A stretch of 64,000 nucleotides of DNA from Shewanella halifaxensis HAW-EB4. Its GTDB lineage: Bacteria > Pseudomonadota > Gammaproteobacteria > Enterobacterales > Shewanellaceae. Shown piece after piece: positions 16,291 through 24,868 of the stretch. Numbering within the stretch: position 1 is the first letter of the stretch; the number at the start of each line of letters is the position of its first letter. The notes under the pieces are model-generated. The model searched no databases. It worked only from the letters and a program-made list of their open reading frames with translations, and was not told where the DNA came from. Where the stretch lies: NCBI RefSeq assembly GCF_000019185.1, contig NC_010334.1:372001-436000 (forward strand). Direction: 5' to 3'. The translations under genes and the position numbers were made by a program.

Positions 16291-17814
16291 CTATTTAGCG
16301 TGTGTAGGTGATTGCTCATGAGCAATGACCCGTGGCTGACGCTCTAAGATCTTAGTGTTGACCGCGGCTTCTGCGCCTAACCAAGTGGTGTTGGTGCGTG
16401 AGCCTGCTTGCTTAAAGCTAGCGATATCTGACAGCTTAATCATATAGCCTGTCACGCGGATCAAATCGTTTGAAGCCACGTTGGCGGAAAATTCGCGGAA
16501 ACCTAGACTCAGTGCGCCTTTGCACAGCTGCATCATCGCCAGTGGATTCGCTTTAACGGTCTCATCTATAGTGAGAATATCGCTAATACCTGAGGTGTAA
16601 TACTGGTGATGCTCGGCGAGGGCTTGAATGTGAACAATCGGATTTGGCTCGGTGCCGTAAGGGATACGCACGCCAGGTGTCACATCCTTATCGACATTCA
16701 TACCGCCTTGTGAGTGCAGTAGCGCTAGGCCATGGTAGCCATACTTCACTGGTGTCGATTTCACTATCGCATCGAGTGCCTTAGAGATCTTGTGCCCCAG
16801 CTCATTGGCCGCCGCATTATGTCCATAGTGGTTGCTAGGCGTGCCCAGCAAAATATTAACCGCCTCTGCCATGCCGTAGATGCCAAACATAGGCGCGAAA
16901 CGCGACTCTTCAATTAGCCCCTCTTTAACTAAGAAGCTGTTGAAGAAGTTAGACTCTTCATGCAAAAACTTAGCGCGTGCCTCGATTAACTCATAGGTTA
17001 GCTGGCAATAGTGTGGCAGCACTTGGTTAAAGAAGTCGTCTACACTGCTGGCTTTTAATGCCACCTCTTTTAGGTTGATGCGGACTAAGGTATTAGCACC
17101 GCCCGCAAGTGGTAGCGAGTTATAACAGCTGACGATACCAAAGCCTTTTTCATCGAAGCTATTGGCATGCAGCGGGTAGTTGGCGATATGTGGCTTGCTG
17201 CATTCACAAATATTGCTGGCGGCGATTTGTAATAGCTCATCAGGGGTGATCTGTGGGTCATACATAAAGGTCAGGTTCGGTGCTATCTGCTTAAGCTCGG
17301 CATCGACACGTAAAATGGTACGGCAAACAATATTGTCAGTCGGACCAATATTCACATGCATAAAGGCATCTGGCAGGGTACGGTCTAGCATGATCCAGAA
17401 TAGCTTGAGTTTACGGTAGATAGTCTCAGGATCTAGGCCTTGGCAGAAAGGCAGTAGAATATCGTCGAGTTGACCTAGGTAGACTGGAATATTGGTGACC
17501 GATGGCACGTGGTGATAGATGATAGTCAGTGCATTTAGCGCTTCATCTAAGTCTTGCACCGGGCTTAGCTCTAGATACTCAGAACCATTTTGCAGAAACT
17601 TAGCGTAATCAGGCAGTACATATCTTGGCTTAAATGGCGCATTACCTTCAAACATATCACAGATAATACCGCTCTCTTTCGCCTCGGTCACCGCATCAGA
17701 CAGCGCCATATAGGGCAGACTCGCTTCTGCTTCTAGGGCTAAGAAGTTAGATTTTTGCTTTGGCGAAAGGTTAGGGTCACGGGTTATCTGAGTGATTCTA
17801 TGCTGCAAGGTCAT
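16291..17814 (-). CDS. yjjI: YjjI-family glycyl-radical enzyme
   Basis: 507 residues, close to E. coli YjjI (516). The C-terminal R-V-T-G-Y (near residue 460) is the glycyl-radical loop, with the glycine that would carry the radical. It is transcribed ahead of its activase yjjW in the same direction with a 56-bp gap, so this is a complete enzyme/activase pair. The reaction of YjjI has not been settled as far as I know. The pair lies between the accessory island and the ExaC/DMSP region. Confidence 0.9.
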   Translation of the reverse strand: MTLQHRITQITRDPNLSPKQKSNFLALEAEASLPYMALSDAVTEAKESGIICDMFEGNAPFKPRYVLPDYAKFLQNGSEYLELSPVQDLDEALNALTIIYHHVPSVTNIPVYLGQLDDILLPFCQGLDPETIYRKLKLFWIMLDRTLPDAFMHVNIGPTDNIVCRTILRVDAELKQIAPNLTFMYDPQITPDELLQIAASNICECSKPHIANYPLHANSFDEKGFGIVSCYNSLPLAGGANTLVRINLKEVALKASSVDDFFNQVLPHYCQLTYELIEARAKFLHEESNFFNSFLVKEGLIEESRFAPMFGIYGMAEAVNILLGTPSNHYGHNAAANELGHKISKALDAIVKSTPVKYGYHGLALLHSQGGMNVDKDVTPGVRIPYGTEPNPIVHIQALAEHHQYYTSGISDILTIDETVKANPLAMMQLCKGALSLGFREFSANVASNDLIRVTGYMIKLSDIASFKQAGSRTNTTWLGAEAAVNTKILERQPRVIAHEQSPTHAK

Positions 17815-18067
17815 GATGCAATATCCACTAATATATTATGGAGCTAGTTTACGGCGCGATGGCTAAATTCTTATAGTGAAAAACTGCTAAACAGTGATTT
17901 CCAGTTTGGAAATTCGAATAGGGAGATCTCACCTTAGATGAAAGTGAGCAGATTAGCGATGCGGTTTGGCTATGTGGTTTCGCTAGGGGGGAAATTGCAG
18001 ACTAGCGATGGAAATAGCTAGCCTGCACTGGCACTAGAGTTATTAGGCCGTTAGCCAGGGGGTTGTG

Positions 18068-19588
18068 TTAGAAGAAGCCCAGAGGGTTAGCATCGTAGCT
18101 GATCAGTAGGTTCTTAGTGTTTTGATAGTGGTCTAGCATCATCTTGTGAGTTTCACGGCCAATGCCGGATTTCTTATAGCCACCAAAGGCGGCATGAGCT
18201 GGGTAGGCGTGATAGCAGTTTATCCACACTCGACCCGCTTGAATGCCACGCCCCATGCGCTGGGCGGTATTCATGTCGCGAGTCCATACGCCAGCGCCTA
18301 GACCGTATTCGGTATCGTTAGCGATCGCTAAGGCCTCGGCTTCATCCTTAAAGGTGGTTACCGAGATCACCGGGCCGAAGATCTCCTCTTGGAAGATGCG
18401 CATGTCGTTAGTGCCCTTTAAGATAGTCGGCGTAATATAAAAGCCTTGGCTTTGCTCACCTTCAAGTTTGCAAATGTTGCCGCCAATCAGCACCTCTGCG
18501 CCCTCATCTTTACCTATGTCCAGATAACTTAATATCTTATCGAACTGCTCCTGTGAGGCCTGTGCGCCCACTTGGGTGTCGGTATCGAGTGGGTTGCTCT
18601 GCTTAATAGTCTTAGCGCGCTGGATAACCTTAGCGATGAACTTGTCATAAATTGACTCGTGAATAAGCGCTCGTGATGGGCAGGTACAGACTTCACCTTG
18701 ATTAAAGAAGGCCAGTAGCATGCCTTCTACCGCCTTATCGAGGTATTCATCTTCATGATCCATCACATCGGCAAAATAGATATTAGGCGATTTACCACCT
18801 AGCTCTACCGTCGACGGGATTAACGACTCGGCGGCGCACTTTAAAATATGCTGACCGACTTGGGTCGAGCCTGTAAATGCAAGCTTGTTGATTCGGCTGC
18901 TGGTGGCGAGCGCCTGACCGGCTTCGGTACCAAAGCCGTTAACTACGTTAAGCACGCCTTTTGGTAGTAGATCTTCAATAAGCTCGAGTAGCACTAAAAT
19001 AGAGGCGGGCGTCTGCTCGGCAGGTTTTAGCACGATGCAGTTACCAGCGGCCAGTGCTGGAGCAATCTTCCACGCGGCCATCAATAGTGGGAAGTTCCAT
19101 GGGATGATCTGACCGACCACGCCTAGAGGCTCTGGAAAGTGATAGCTCACGGTATTGGCATCGATATCGGCAGCGCTGCCTTCTTGGGCGCGAATACAGC
19201 CTGCAAAGTAGCGAAAATGATCCACCACTAGCGGCAGGTCGGCGACTAAGGTTTCCCGTACCGCTTTACCGTTGTCCCAAGTCTCGGCGATAGCCAGTGG
19301 CTCGATATTTTGCTCGATGCGATCTGCAATGCGCAGCAAGATGTTTGCGCGTTCGGTGACAGAGGTTTTGCCCCAACTGTCTTTAGCCTCATGGGCAGCA
19401 TCGAGTGCCAGTTCAATATCAACGGAGCCTGAGCGTGGCACTTGGCAAAAGACCTGGCCATCGACGGGGGAAGTGTTGTCAAAGTAAAGGTCATTAACAG
19501 GTTTAACCCATTCACCACCAATGAAATTTTGGTATTGAGGTTTGAAGTTAATGAGGGCATCGGCGGTTCCTGGCTTGCTATAGATCAT
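18068..19588 (-). CDS. exaC: NAD-dependent aldehyde dehydrogenase (ExaC/AldB type)
   Basis: 506 residues. It opens M-I-Y-S-K-P-G-T and continues with F-I-G-G-E-W-V, very like Pseudomonas ExaC and E. coli Ald[11 protein letters not shown] (near residue 160) and F-T-G-S-T-Q-V-G form the NAD site, E-L-G-G-K-S-P holds the catalytic glutamate, and [10 protein letters not shown] the nucleophilic cysteine; both residues are intact. It oxidises short aldehydes to acids in the cytoplasm. It is divergent from acuI with 296 bp between. A role in aldehydes arising from C3 metabolism is possible but not shown. Confidence 0.9.
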   Translation of the reverse strand: MIYSKPGTADALINFKPQYQNFIGGEWVKPVNDLYFDNTSPVDGQVFCQVPRSGSVDIELALDAAHEAKDSWGKTSVTERANILLRIADRIEQNIEPLAIAETWDNGKAVRETLVADLPLVVDHFRYFAGCIRAQEGSAADIDANTVSYHFPEPLGVVGQIIPWNFPLLMAAWKIAPALAAGNCIVLKPAEQTPASILVLLELIEDLLPKGVLNVVNGFGTEAGQALATSSRINKLAFTGSTQVGQHILKCAAESLIPSTVELGGKSPNIYFADVMDHEDEYLDKAVEGMLLAFFNQGEVCTCPSRALIHESIYDKFIAKVIQRAKTIKQSNPLDTDTQVGAQASQEQFDKILSYLDIGKDEGAEVLIGGNICKLEGEQSQGFYITPTILKGTNDMRIFQEEIFGPVISVTTFKDEAEALAIANDTEYGLGAGVWTRDMNTAQRMGRGIQAGRVWINCYHAYPAHAAFGGYKKSGIGRETHKMMLDHYQNTKNLLISYDANPLGFF

Positions 19589-19727
19589 AACTATTCCTTG
19601 TAAGTTTTTTGAGCGACAACTCAGTGTAGCTGATAATGTGATGCTGAGTAGATAGGAGGAAAGTCGAGTAGATTAATGCTGGGTTGTTTGTCAGCTTTGA
19701 GGTTATATTCAGCATCGGCTGTGATAA

Positions 19728-19766
19728 AACTTTAGCTATGAACTTTAGCTATGAGCTCTAGCTATA
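19728..19766. repeat. 13-bp tandem repeat, three copies
   Basis: AACTTTAGCTATG occurs twice perfectly (19728-19740, 19741-19753), followed by a diverged AGCTCTAGCTATA (19754-19766). It lies in the divergent exaC/acuI promoter region, about 120 bp before the acuI start. Confidence 0.8.
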
Positions 19767-19884
19767 AACTCTCCCTACAAACATAGGTCATGAATACCGC
19801 GCATTGTTTCTATGCAAAATATGCACTTCATTCATAGAGGTTTATAGCCTATGCTTCTCCCATCAGTTTAAATAGGAACTAGTC

Positions 19885-20865
19885 ATGTTTAACGCACTTG
19901 TTTTGACCCAAGAAGAAAAGCTTACTCACGCTAATGTTTGTCAAATTTCAGAGACAGATCTACCAGAGGGTGAGGTGTTGGTGGATGTGGCGTGTTCATC
20001 GCTAAACTACAAAGACGGTTTAGCGGTTACTGGCGTCGGTAGGATCATTCGTAACTTCCCTATGGTGCCGGGTATCGATTTTGCCGGTACCGTGCTTGAG
20101 TCAAGCGATGAGCGTTATAAAGTCGGCGATAAGGTTATTCTTACCGGTTGGGGCGTAGGTGAAAACCACTGGGGTGGTCTAGCCGAAAGAGCGCGTGTTA
20201 AAGCCGATTGGTTAGTGCCGATGCCAACTAACTGTGACGCCGCTAAAGCGATGCAGATTGGTACCGCAGGTTTGACGGCGATGTTATGCGTACAGGCGCT
20301 ACAACAAGCGGGTATTAAGCCTGAAGATGGCGACGTATTAGTAACGGGTGCCAGTGGTGGCGTGGGCTCTGTTGCCGTGACCTTGCTAGCGCAGTTAGGT
20401 TATCGCGTGGTGGCAAGCTCAGGCCGCGCCCTGCAAAACGGTGCTCTACTAACTAAGCTTGGTGCCAGCGAAGTTATCGATCGCAGCGAGCTTGAAGTGG
20501 ACTCACGTCCGCTAGAGAAGCAGCGCTGGGCTGGCGTGGTTGATACTGTAGGTAATAAGGTACTCGCTACTGCATTGGCACAAATGAACTACGGCGGCGC
20601 GGCTGCTATCTGTGGTTTAGCGGGCGGTTTTGCACTGCCAACAACGGTGATGCCATTTATTCTACGCGGCGTGAATCTTCTAGGCATTGACTCGGTTGCT
20701 TGCCCATTTGAGAAGCGTCAAGCAGCGTGGGAGCAAGTACTTAATTTGCTACCTGCTAGCTACTTTGAAGATGCTTGCGAGACCATCGCCCTAGAGCAAG
20801 TACCTGAATTTGCACAGCGCATCATCAAAGGCCAAGTAACAGGCCGCGTGTTAGTACAGCTATAA
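19885..20865 (+). CDS. acuI: Acryloyl-CoA reductase (NADPH), AcuI/YhdH type
   Basis: 326 residues of the medium-chain zinc-free quinone-oxidoreductase family. S-S-L-N-Y-K-D-G-L near residue 40 and V-P-G-I-D-F-A-G-T-V near 62 are AcuI/YhdH signatures; V-T-G-A-S-G-G-V-G-S-V-A near 153 binds NADPH. AcuI reduces toxic acryloyl-CoA to propionyl-CoA, the standard detoxification step for acrylate from DMSP. Its position about 4 kb from a dddY gene supports that role, though YhdH homologues also occur without DMSP genes. A repeat tract begins a few bases after its stop codon. Confidence 0.9.
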   Translation: MFNALVLTQEEKLTHANVCQISETDLPEGEVLVDVACSSLNYKDGLAVTGVGRIIRNFPMVPGIDFAGTVLESSDERYKVGDKVILTGWGVGENHWGGLAERARVKADWLVPMPTNCDAAKAMQIGTAGLTAMLCVQALQQAGIKPEDGDVLVTGASGGVGSVAVTLLAQLGYRVVASSGRALQNGALLTKLGASEVIDRSELEVDSRPLEKQRWAGVVDTVGNKVLATALAQMNYGGAAAICGLAGGFALPTTVMPFILRGVNLLGIDSVACPFEKRQAAWEQVLNLLPASYFEDACETIALEQVPEFAQRIIKGQVTGRVLVQL

Positions 20866-20870
20866 GCAGG

Positions 20871-21262
20871 GGCTAGGAAAGGCTAAGAAAGGTTCTAGGT
20901 TTTAGGAAAGGCTAAGAAAGGATCTAGGTCCTAGGAAAGGCTAAGAAAGGTTCTAGGTCCTAGGGAAAGCTAAGACGAACGTACGGAACGCTGCGCTTAC
21001 GGAAAAGCCGGGGTAAAGCTAACTCGTATTTTATTGTAGGTTGGGCTTTAGCCCATCAGGCGCGAGTCCTTCATCCTTGATTCCAATCTGCAGTACCATC
21101 GATATCTTATTGATATATATCTTTTTGCCTTTGCTTTTCCTAGTAGGGCGCAGCCCGTCCTCGCAGCGCAGCGTCCTAGGGCCTAGTACCTTGTTTATTC
21201 AGTCCGTCCTCGCAGCGCAGCGTCCTAGGATCTAGTACCTTGTTTATTAAGTCCGCCCAGGG
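20871..21262 (+). repeat. 3'-end repeat tract A
   Basis: Fills the 409-bp gap after acuI. A 29-bp unit (AGGAAAGGCTAAGAAAGGTT plus CTAGGTCCT) is repeated three times from 20875 to 20961 with a partial fourth. Blocks shared with tracts B-D follow: ACGGAACGCTGCGCTTACGG, TTGGGCTTTAGCCCATCA, and a GTAGGGC..GCCCGTCCTCG block that appears twice. No gene is seen in it. Confidence 0.8.
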
Positions 21263-21274
21263 AAACCTAATTCG

Positions 21275-22207
21275 TTACAGGTTTTGTGGTGTCTGTGTTA
21301 GCAGGCTTTGAGTGGCCTCTATAATCTCATTTCGTAACCATTTTTGCGCCTTATCTTGCTCACAGCGTGAATGCCAAAATAGATTGTAATCTAAGCTTTG
21401 CAGCTTAAATGGCAGGGGTTTGACTCTAAGACAATGACGCTCGGCAGCAATGGCGGCCATGCCCTCTGGCAGGGTAATAATCAGCGGGTTTATCGATTGC
21501 AGTGCCAGCGCAGTATCTAAGTGCGGCGTTCTTAATAACTCGGTGCGCGGCGGATATTGGCTTATGGCATCATCGAGCAGCGCCTTTACCCCATCACTAA
21601 TCGCAATGGTCGCATGAGGGTAGTGCAGGTAATCCTCTAAGCTGATATCGCTATCCGCGAGTGGGTGGTTAGGGGACAGTAAACAACTGACACCGACTTT
21701 ACCCAGAAAGCTATGCTGCAGGTTTCCGGTTTGACCAATGGCGCGGCAGATGGCCATATCGGCACCTTTTACACTGAGCTGCGCCTGTAACTCTTTCTGC
21801 TGTACTGGCACAATCTCTAATCTGATCTGCGGCGCCTTTTGGTAAATATGAGGCAAAATGAAGGGCACCAACGCCTGCATAGCATAATCGGTTACGGCGA
21901 TAGAAAACTGTTGCTGACACTCTTCGGGCACAAAGGCTTTAGGGGTTAACAGTTCAATCAACTGTCCAGTAGGTTGGCGCAACTGCTGGTAGCACTCAAG
22001 TGCGAACGAGGTCGGTACTAGCTGCTGACCAACACGAGAAAATAGCGGATCATCGAGCATCTCCCTAAGGCGTGCAAGAATACGGCTGGTGGCCGATTGG
22101 CTTAGGTGTAAACGCTTAGCCGCTTGAGTGACGCTGCGCTCTTCGACCAAGATCTGTAGCGCGATCAACAGGCTTAGATCTTGGCGGTAGATCTCTTCTA
22201 ATTCCAT
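21275..22207 (-). CDS. LysR-family regulator, divergent from the flavoprotein operon
   Basis: 310 residues. The HTH near residues 20-50 reads S-V-T-Q-A-A-K-R-L-H-L-S-Q-S-A-T-S-R-I-L, then D-D-P-L-F-S-R, the normal LysR linker region. The effector domain is NodD-like. Transcribed away from the flavoprotein gene across a 496-bp regulatory gap that carries two palindromic sites, it is the obvious candidate regulator of the acrylate/DMSP genes. The palindrome (8-bp arms, 2-bp spacer) is, however, not the usual T-N11-A LysR site, so another factor may also act there. Confidence 0.87.
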   Translation of the reverse strand: MELEEIYRQDLSLLIALQILVEERSVTQAAKRLHLSQSATSRILARLREMLDDPLFSRVGQQLVPTSFALECYQQLRQPTGQLIELLTPKAFVPEECQQQFSIAVTDYAMQALVPFILPHIYQKAPQIRLEIVPVQQKELQAQLSVKGADMAICRAIGQTGNLQHSFLGKVGVSCLLSPNHPLADSDISLEDYLHYPHATIAISDGVKALLDDAISQYPPRTELLRTPHLDTALALQSINPLIITLPEGMAAIAAERHCLRVKPLPFKLQSLDYNLFWHSRCEQDKAQKWLRNEIIEATQSLLTQTPQNL

Positions 22208-22527
22208 AATGTCCTTTGCTTGCCAACCTCAGGGTGATGACAGTGTAAATCGTTATTAAAACCTACAGACGTAATGATGGCATAGAAGTCTGTAAGCCGA
22301 AAATATTATCCAATAACGCTGCACGTTACTTTTAGCAAGGATACTTTGTGCTGAGGTTATTAAATAGTCTAAATTTTACAATGAATTAACTTTTGAGGCC
22401 TGTGCCGAATATAGGTGTTGTATGTCACCTGGTTTGCGCTATCTGGCTAATCGAATAAATCAAATAAAACAGTGTTAAGTCAGAGCTGTATTGATGTTGA
22501 AACTTGATAGTTTGCTATCTATCAGCG

Positions 22528-22545
22528 TTTGGAACAGGTTCCAAA
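22528..22545. promoter_or_regulatory. Palindromic operator 1, upstream of flavoprotein
   Basis: TTTGGAACAGGTTCCAAA is a perfect 8-bp inverted repeat around AG, 158 bp before the flavoprotein start codon. Related sites are at 22643 and 24795. Confidence 0.7.
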
Positions 22546-22642
22546 ACACTTCTAAAGTAGTAAAAAGCTCAAACATTGGATCTAGCTTGGAGTTTGTGAA
22601 TGTTATTTTATTGTTTTAAATGAATCCTTATGTAACTCCCGT

Positions 22643-22660
22643 TTTGGAACTGATTCCAGC
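22643..22660. promoter_or_regulatory. Palindromic operator 2, upstream of flavoprotein
   Basis: TTTGGAACTGATTCCAGC keeps the left arm exactly and most of the right arm of operator 1. It lies 43 bp before the flavoprotein ATG, a position suited to repression or promoter-proximal activation. Confidence 0.65.
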
Positions 22661-22703
22661 CCTATGATTGTTGCGTCTAATAAAACTAATAGGGTGATGA
22701 CAG

Positions 22704-24224
22704 ATGAGTAATAACAATCTGCTAGGACGCCGTAATTTCATTAAAGGAATGGGAGCGGCAGCAGGTGTCGCAATGGCTGCACCAGCACTCGCCATTTCTG
22801 AGAAAGCGGATGGCGTTAAATGGGACCAACAAGTTGAAGTTCTAATTATCGGTTCGGGTTTTGCGGGATTAGCGGCGGCGATTGAAGCTACGCGTAAAGG
22901 CGCAAAAGATGTTCATATTTATGAGAAAATGTCATATTTTGGTGGCAACTCAGCAATCAATGGTGGCCTGTTTGCGGCTCCAGACACACCAATGCAAAAG
23001 ACTGAAGGCGTTAAGGATTCAGTCGACACTATGGTTGCCGATCAGCTAGCCGCGGGTCGCGGTATTGCCGACGAAGCACTACTTCGCCATGTTGCTGAGC
23101 ACGCTGTAGAAGCACTGCAGATGACATTAGATGCGGGTTCTGAATATCACCCATATCTACAGCAGTTAGGTGGCCACTCAGTTGCACGTACCTACCAAAC
23201 TACAGTGAGCTGTGGCGCGGGTATTACTCAGCCATTGCTACAAGAGTGTCGTAAATTAGGCGTTCATACTCATAACCGCGCTAAGTTCGAAGGTTTCTTA
23301 GTGGGTGATAAGGGTGAAGTGGTTGGCGTTAAAATGCGTCAAAACTATCACTTCGGTGAAGACCAACCAGGTGAAGTCATTAATATCCGTGCTAAGCGCG
23401 GTGTGATTATGGCTACCGGCGGTTTCGCGCAAAACGTTAACTTACGTATGGCGCAAGACCCAACTCTTACCGCTGAAGTGGGCTGTACTAACGCACCAGG
23501 CGCTACGGGTGAAGGTATGTACGAAATGTTCCGTCTAGGGGCAATTCCAGTGCATCTTGCACATATTCAATCAGGTCCCTGGGCATCACCTGATGAAGGT
23601 GGTTTTGGTTACGTGTCTAATTACTCAATCTACAATTTCCCGCATTCAGTGGCGATTGACCGTTTAACCGGTAAGCGTTTCATGAATGAAATTGCTGACC
23701 GTAAGACTCGCGCCGATGCTGAGTTGAACTGTCGCGACGCACAAGGAAATGCCCTACCTCCAATTTTGATCACTAGCTACAAGGATTCTAAGAAGCATCC
23801 GAATACCAAGAAAGTGATCAAGTACAACGTAGGTTGGAAGTTTGACTCAGTTGAGGCGTTAGCTAAACACTTTGATGTGCCATTAGCACCGCTAAAAGCA
23901 CAAATTGCTGAGTACAACGAGTACGTTAAGGCTCAAAATGACCCTCAGTTTGGCAAGAACATGACCGAAGCCAAAGACAAGTATATCGAAGCACCATTTA
24001 CCGTAGTTCGCTTATGGCCAAAAGTGCACTACTGCCAAGGTGGTGTACAGATCAACACTAATGCTGAAGTGAAAGACAGCTTTACGGGCCAGGCGATTCC
24101 AGGTCTATATGCAGCGGGCGAAGTGTGTGGTGGTATTCATGGTGTGAGCCGTTTGGGTAGTTGCTCAATTCCTGAATGCATGGTGATGGGTATGACTGCT
24201 GCACGCAGCATGATGAAAGCCTAA
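22704..24224 (+). CDS. Tat-exported FAD flavoprotein reductase, probable acrylate reductase
   Basis: 506 residues. The N-terminus has a twin-arginine leader (R-R-N-F-I-K-G then A-rich, ending A-L-A). The FAD site I-I-G-S-G-F-A-G-L-A is near residue 48. It belongs to the fumarate-reductase/flavocytochrome c flavoprotein family and ends with the conserved H-G-V-S-R-L-G-S-C-S. Unlike Shewanella Fcc3 it has no haem domain, and no FMN-binding domain is seen; the cytochrome is encoded separately 25 bp downstream. Methacrylate/acrylate reductases are built as such pairs, and from memory one has been described in Shewanella. Adjacency to dddY makes acrylate the best substrate guess; fumarate, urocanate or a cinnamate cannot be excluded. 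Confidence 0.8.
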   Translation: MSNNNLLGRRNFIKGMGAAAGVAMAAPALAISEKADGVKWDQQVEVLIIGSGFAGLAAAIEATRKGAKDVHIYEKMSYFGGNSAINGGLFAAPDTPMQKTEGVKDSVDTMVADQLAAGRGIADEALLRHVAEHAVEALQMTLDAGSEYHPYLQQLGGHSVARTYQTTVSCGAGITQPLLQECRKLGVHTHNRAKFEGFLVGDKGEVVGVKMRQNYHFGEDQPGEVINIRAKRGVIMATGGFAQNVNLRMAQDPTLTAEVGCTNAPGATGEGMYEMFRLGAIPVHLAHIQSGPWASPDEGGFGYVSNYSIYNFPHSVAIDRLTGKRFMNEIADRKTRADAELNCRDAQGNALPPILITSYKDSKKHPNTKKVIKYNVGWKFDSVEALAKHFDVPLAPLKAQIAEYNEYVKAQNDPQFGKNMTEAKDKYIEAPFTVVRLWPKVHYCQGGVQINTNAEVKDSFTGQAIPGLYAAGEVCGGIHGVSRLGSCSIPECMVMGMTAARSMMKA

Positions 24225-24249
24225 ATTTGCCAGATAATAAGAGGAATGA

Positions 24250-24606
24250 GTGATGATTAATTTAAAAGCGGTATTAGCGCTAACCTTTGGTTGCTTTCTA
24301 AGCCTATCAGCCCAAGCTGTGGAGATCCGCGACCACCATAAAGAAGTGATTGGTAAGGATTGTAAGACGTGTCATGACAATGGCATCAAGCAGTTTCCAT
24401 CAGATCAAGCTTGCTTGCAGTGCCATGATGTTGATGATTTAGCTGAGCAAACGGCACGTAGTGAAGAGGATAAGTGGCAGAATCCACATGACAACTTACA
24501 TTATGGTAAAGAGTTACCTTGCCAAGAATGTCATAGTGAGCACGACACTAAGAAGCCACTATGTAGTAACTGTCATACTTTTAAGTATGACAAGCATAAA
24601 GAGTAA
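24250..24606 (+). CDS. Periplasmic tetrahaem cytochrome c
   Basis: 118 residues with a signal peptide (ends S-A-Q-A). Four CxxCH haem motifs: C-K-T-C-H, C-L-Q-C-H, C-Q-E-C-H and C-S-N-C-H, with further distal His residues. This resembles the haem domain of flavocytochrome c3. It starts 25 bp after the flavoprotein stop with RBS GAGG, so the two form an operon, and the cytochrome would pass electrons from the menaquinol/CymA pool to the flavoprotein. A strong terminator at 24677 ends the unit. Confidence 0.92.
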   Translation: MMINLKAVLALTFGCFLSLSAQAVEIRDHHKEVIGKDCKTCHDNGIKQFPSDQACLQCHDVDDLAEQTARSEEDKWQNPHDNLHYGKELPCQECHSEHDTKKPLCSNCHTFKYDKHKE

Positions 24607-24676
24607 ACTTTTAGTTTATTGAAAGGTAATTGGTAACTTCATCTCTTACTATTACTTTATAAAATCCTGCAATTTT

Positions 24677-24704
24677 AAAAGACCACATTTGTGGTCTTTT
24701 TTTT
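24677..24704 (+). terminator. Terminator after the flavoprotein-cytochrome operon
   Basis: AAAAGACCACA (24677-24687), loop TT, TGTGGTCTTTT (24690-24700), T-run to 24704. It separates this operon from dddY, which therefore needs its own promoter. Confidence 0.92.
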
Positions 24705-24794
24705 GTACAAAAGAATATCGAATTTGAGAATTATTTTATTTACAAATGTGACATTGGTAGCTAATTAGGCGCAGAAGTTTCGCATAAGTAGATT

Positions 24795-24812
24795 TTTGGA
24801 ATTAGTTCCATC
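24795..24812. promoter_or_regulatory. Palindromic operator 3, upstream of dddY
   Basis: TTTGGAATTAGTTCCATC matches operators 1 and 2 (GGAA..TTCC core, same 2-bp spacing) and lies 56 bp before the dddY start. Confidence 0.65.
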
Positions 24813-24868
24813 TATATCATTTAAATTAACAAATAGTTTCATAATAATTAAATATAGGGTGATGAAAT

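Larger units (their letters stand above)
22208..22703. other. Regulatory region between LysR and flavoprotein genes
   Basis: 496 bp, AT-rich, no gene. It contains the two palindromic sites annotated separately and an inverted pair TGATAG..CTATCA near 22506-22525, directly upstream of the first palindrome. Promoters for both divergent genes must lie here. Confidence 0.5.
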
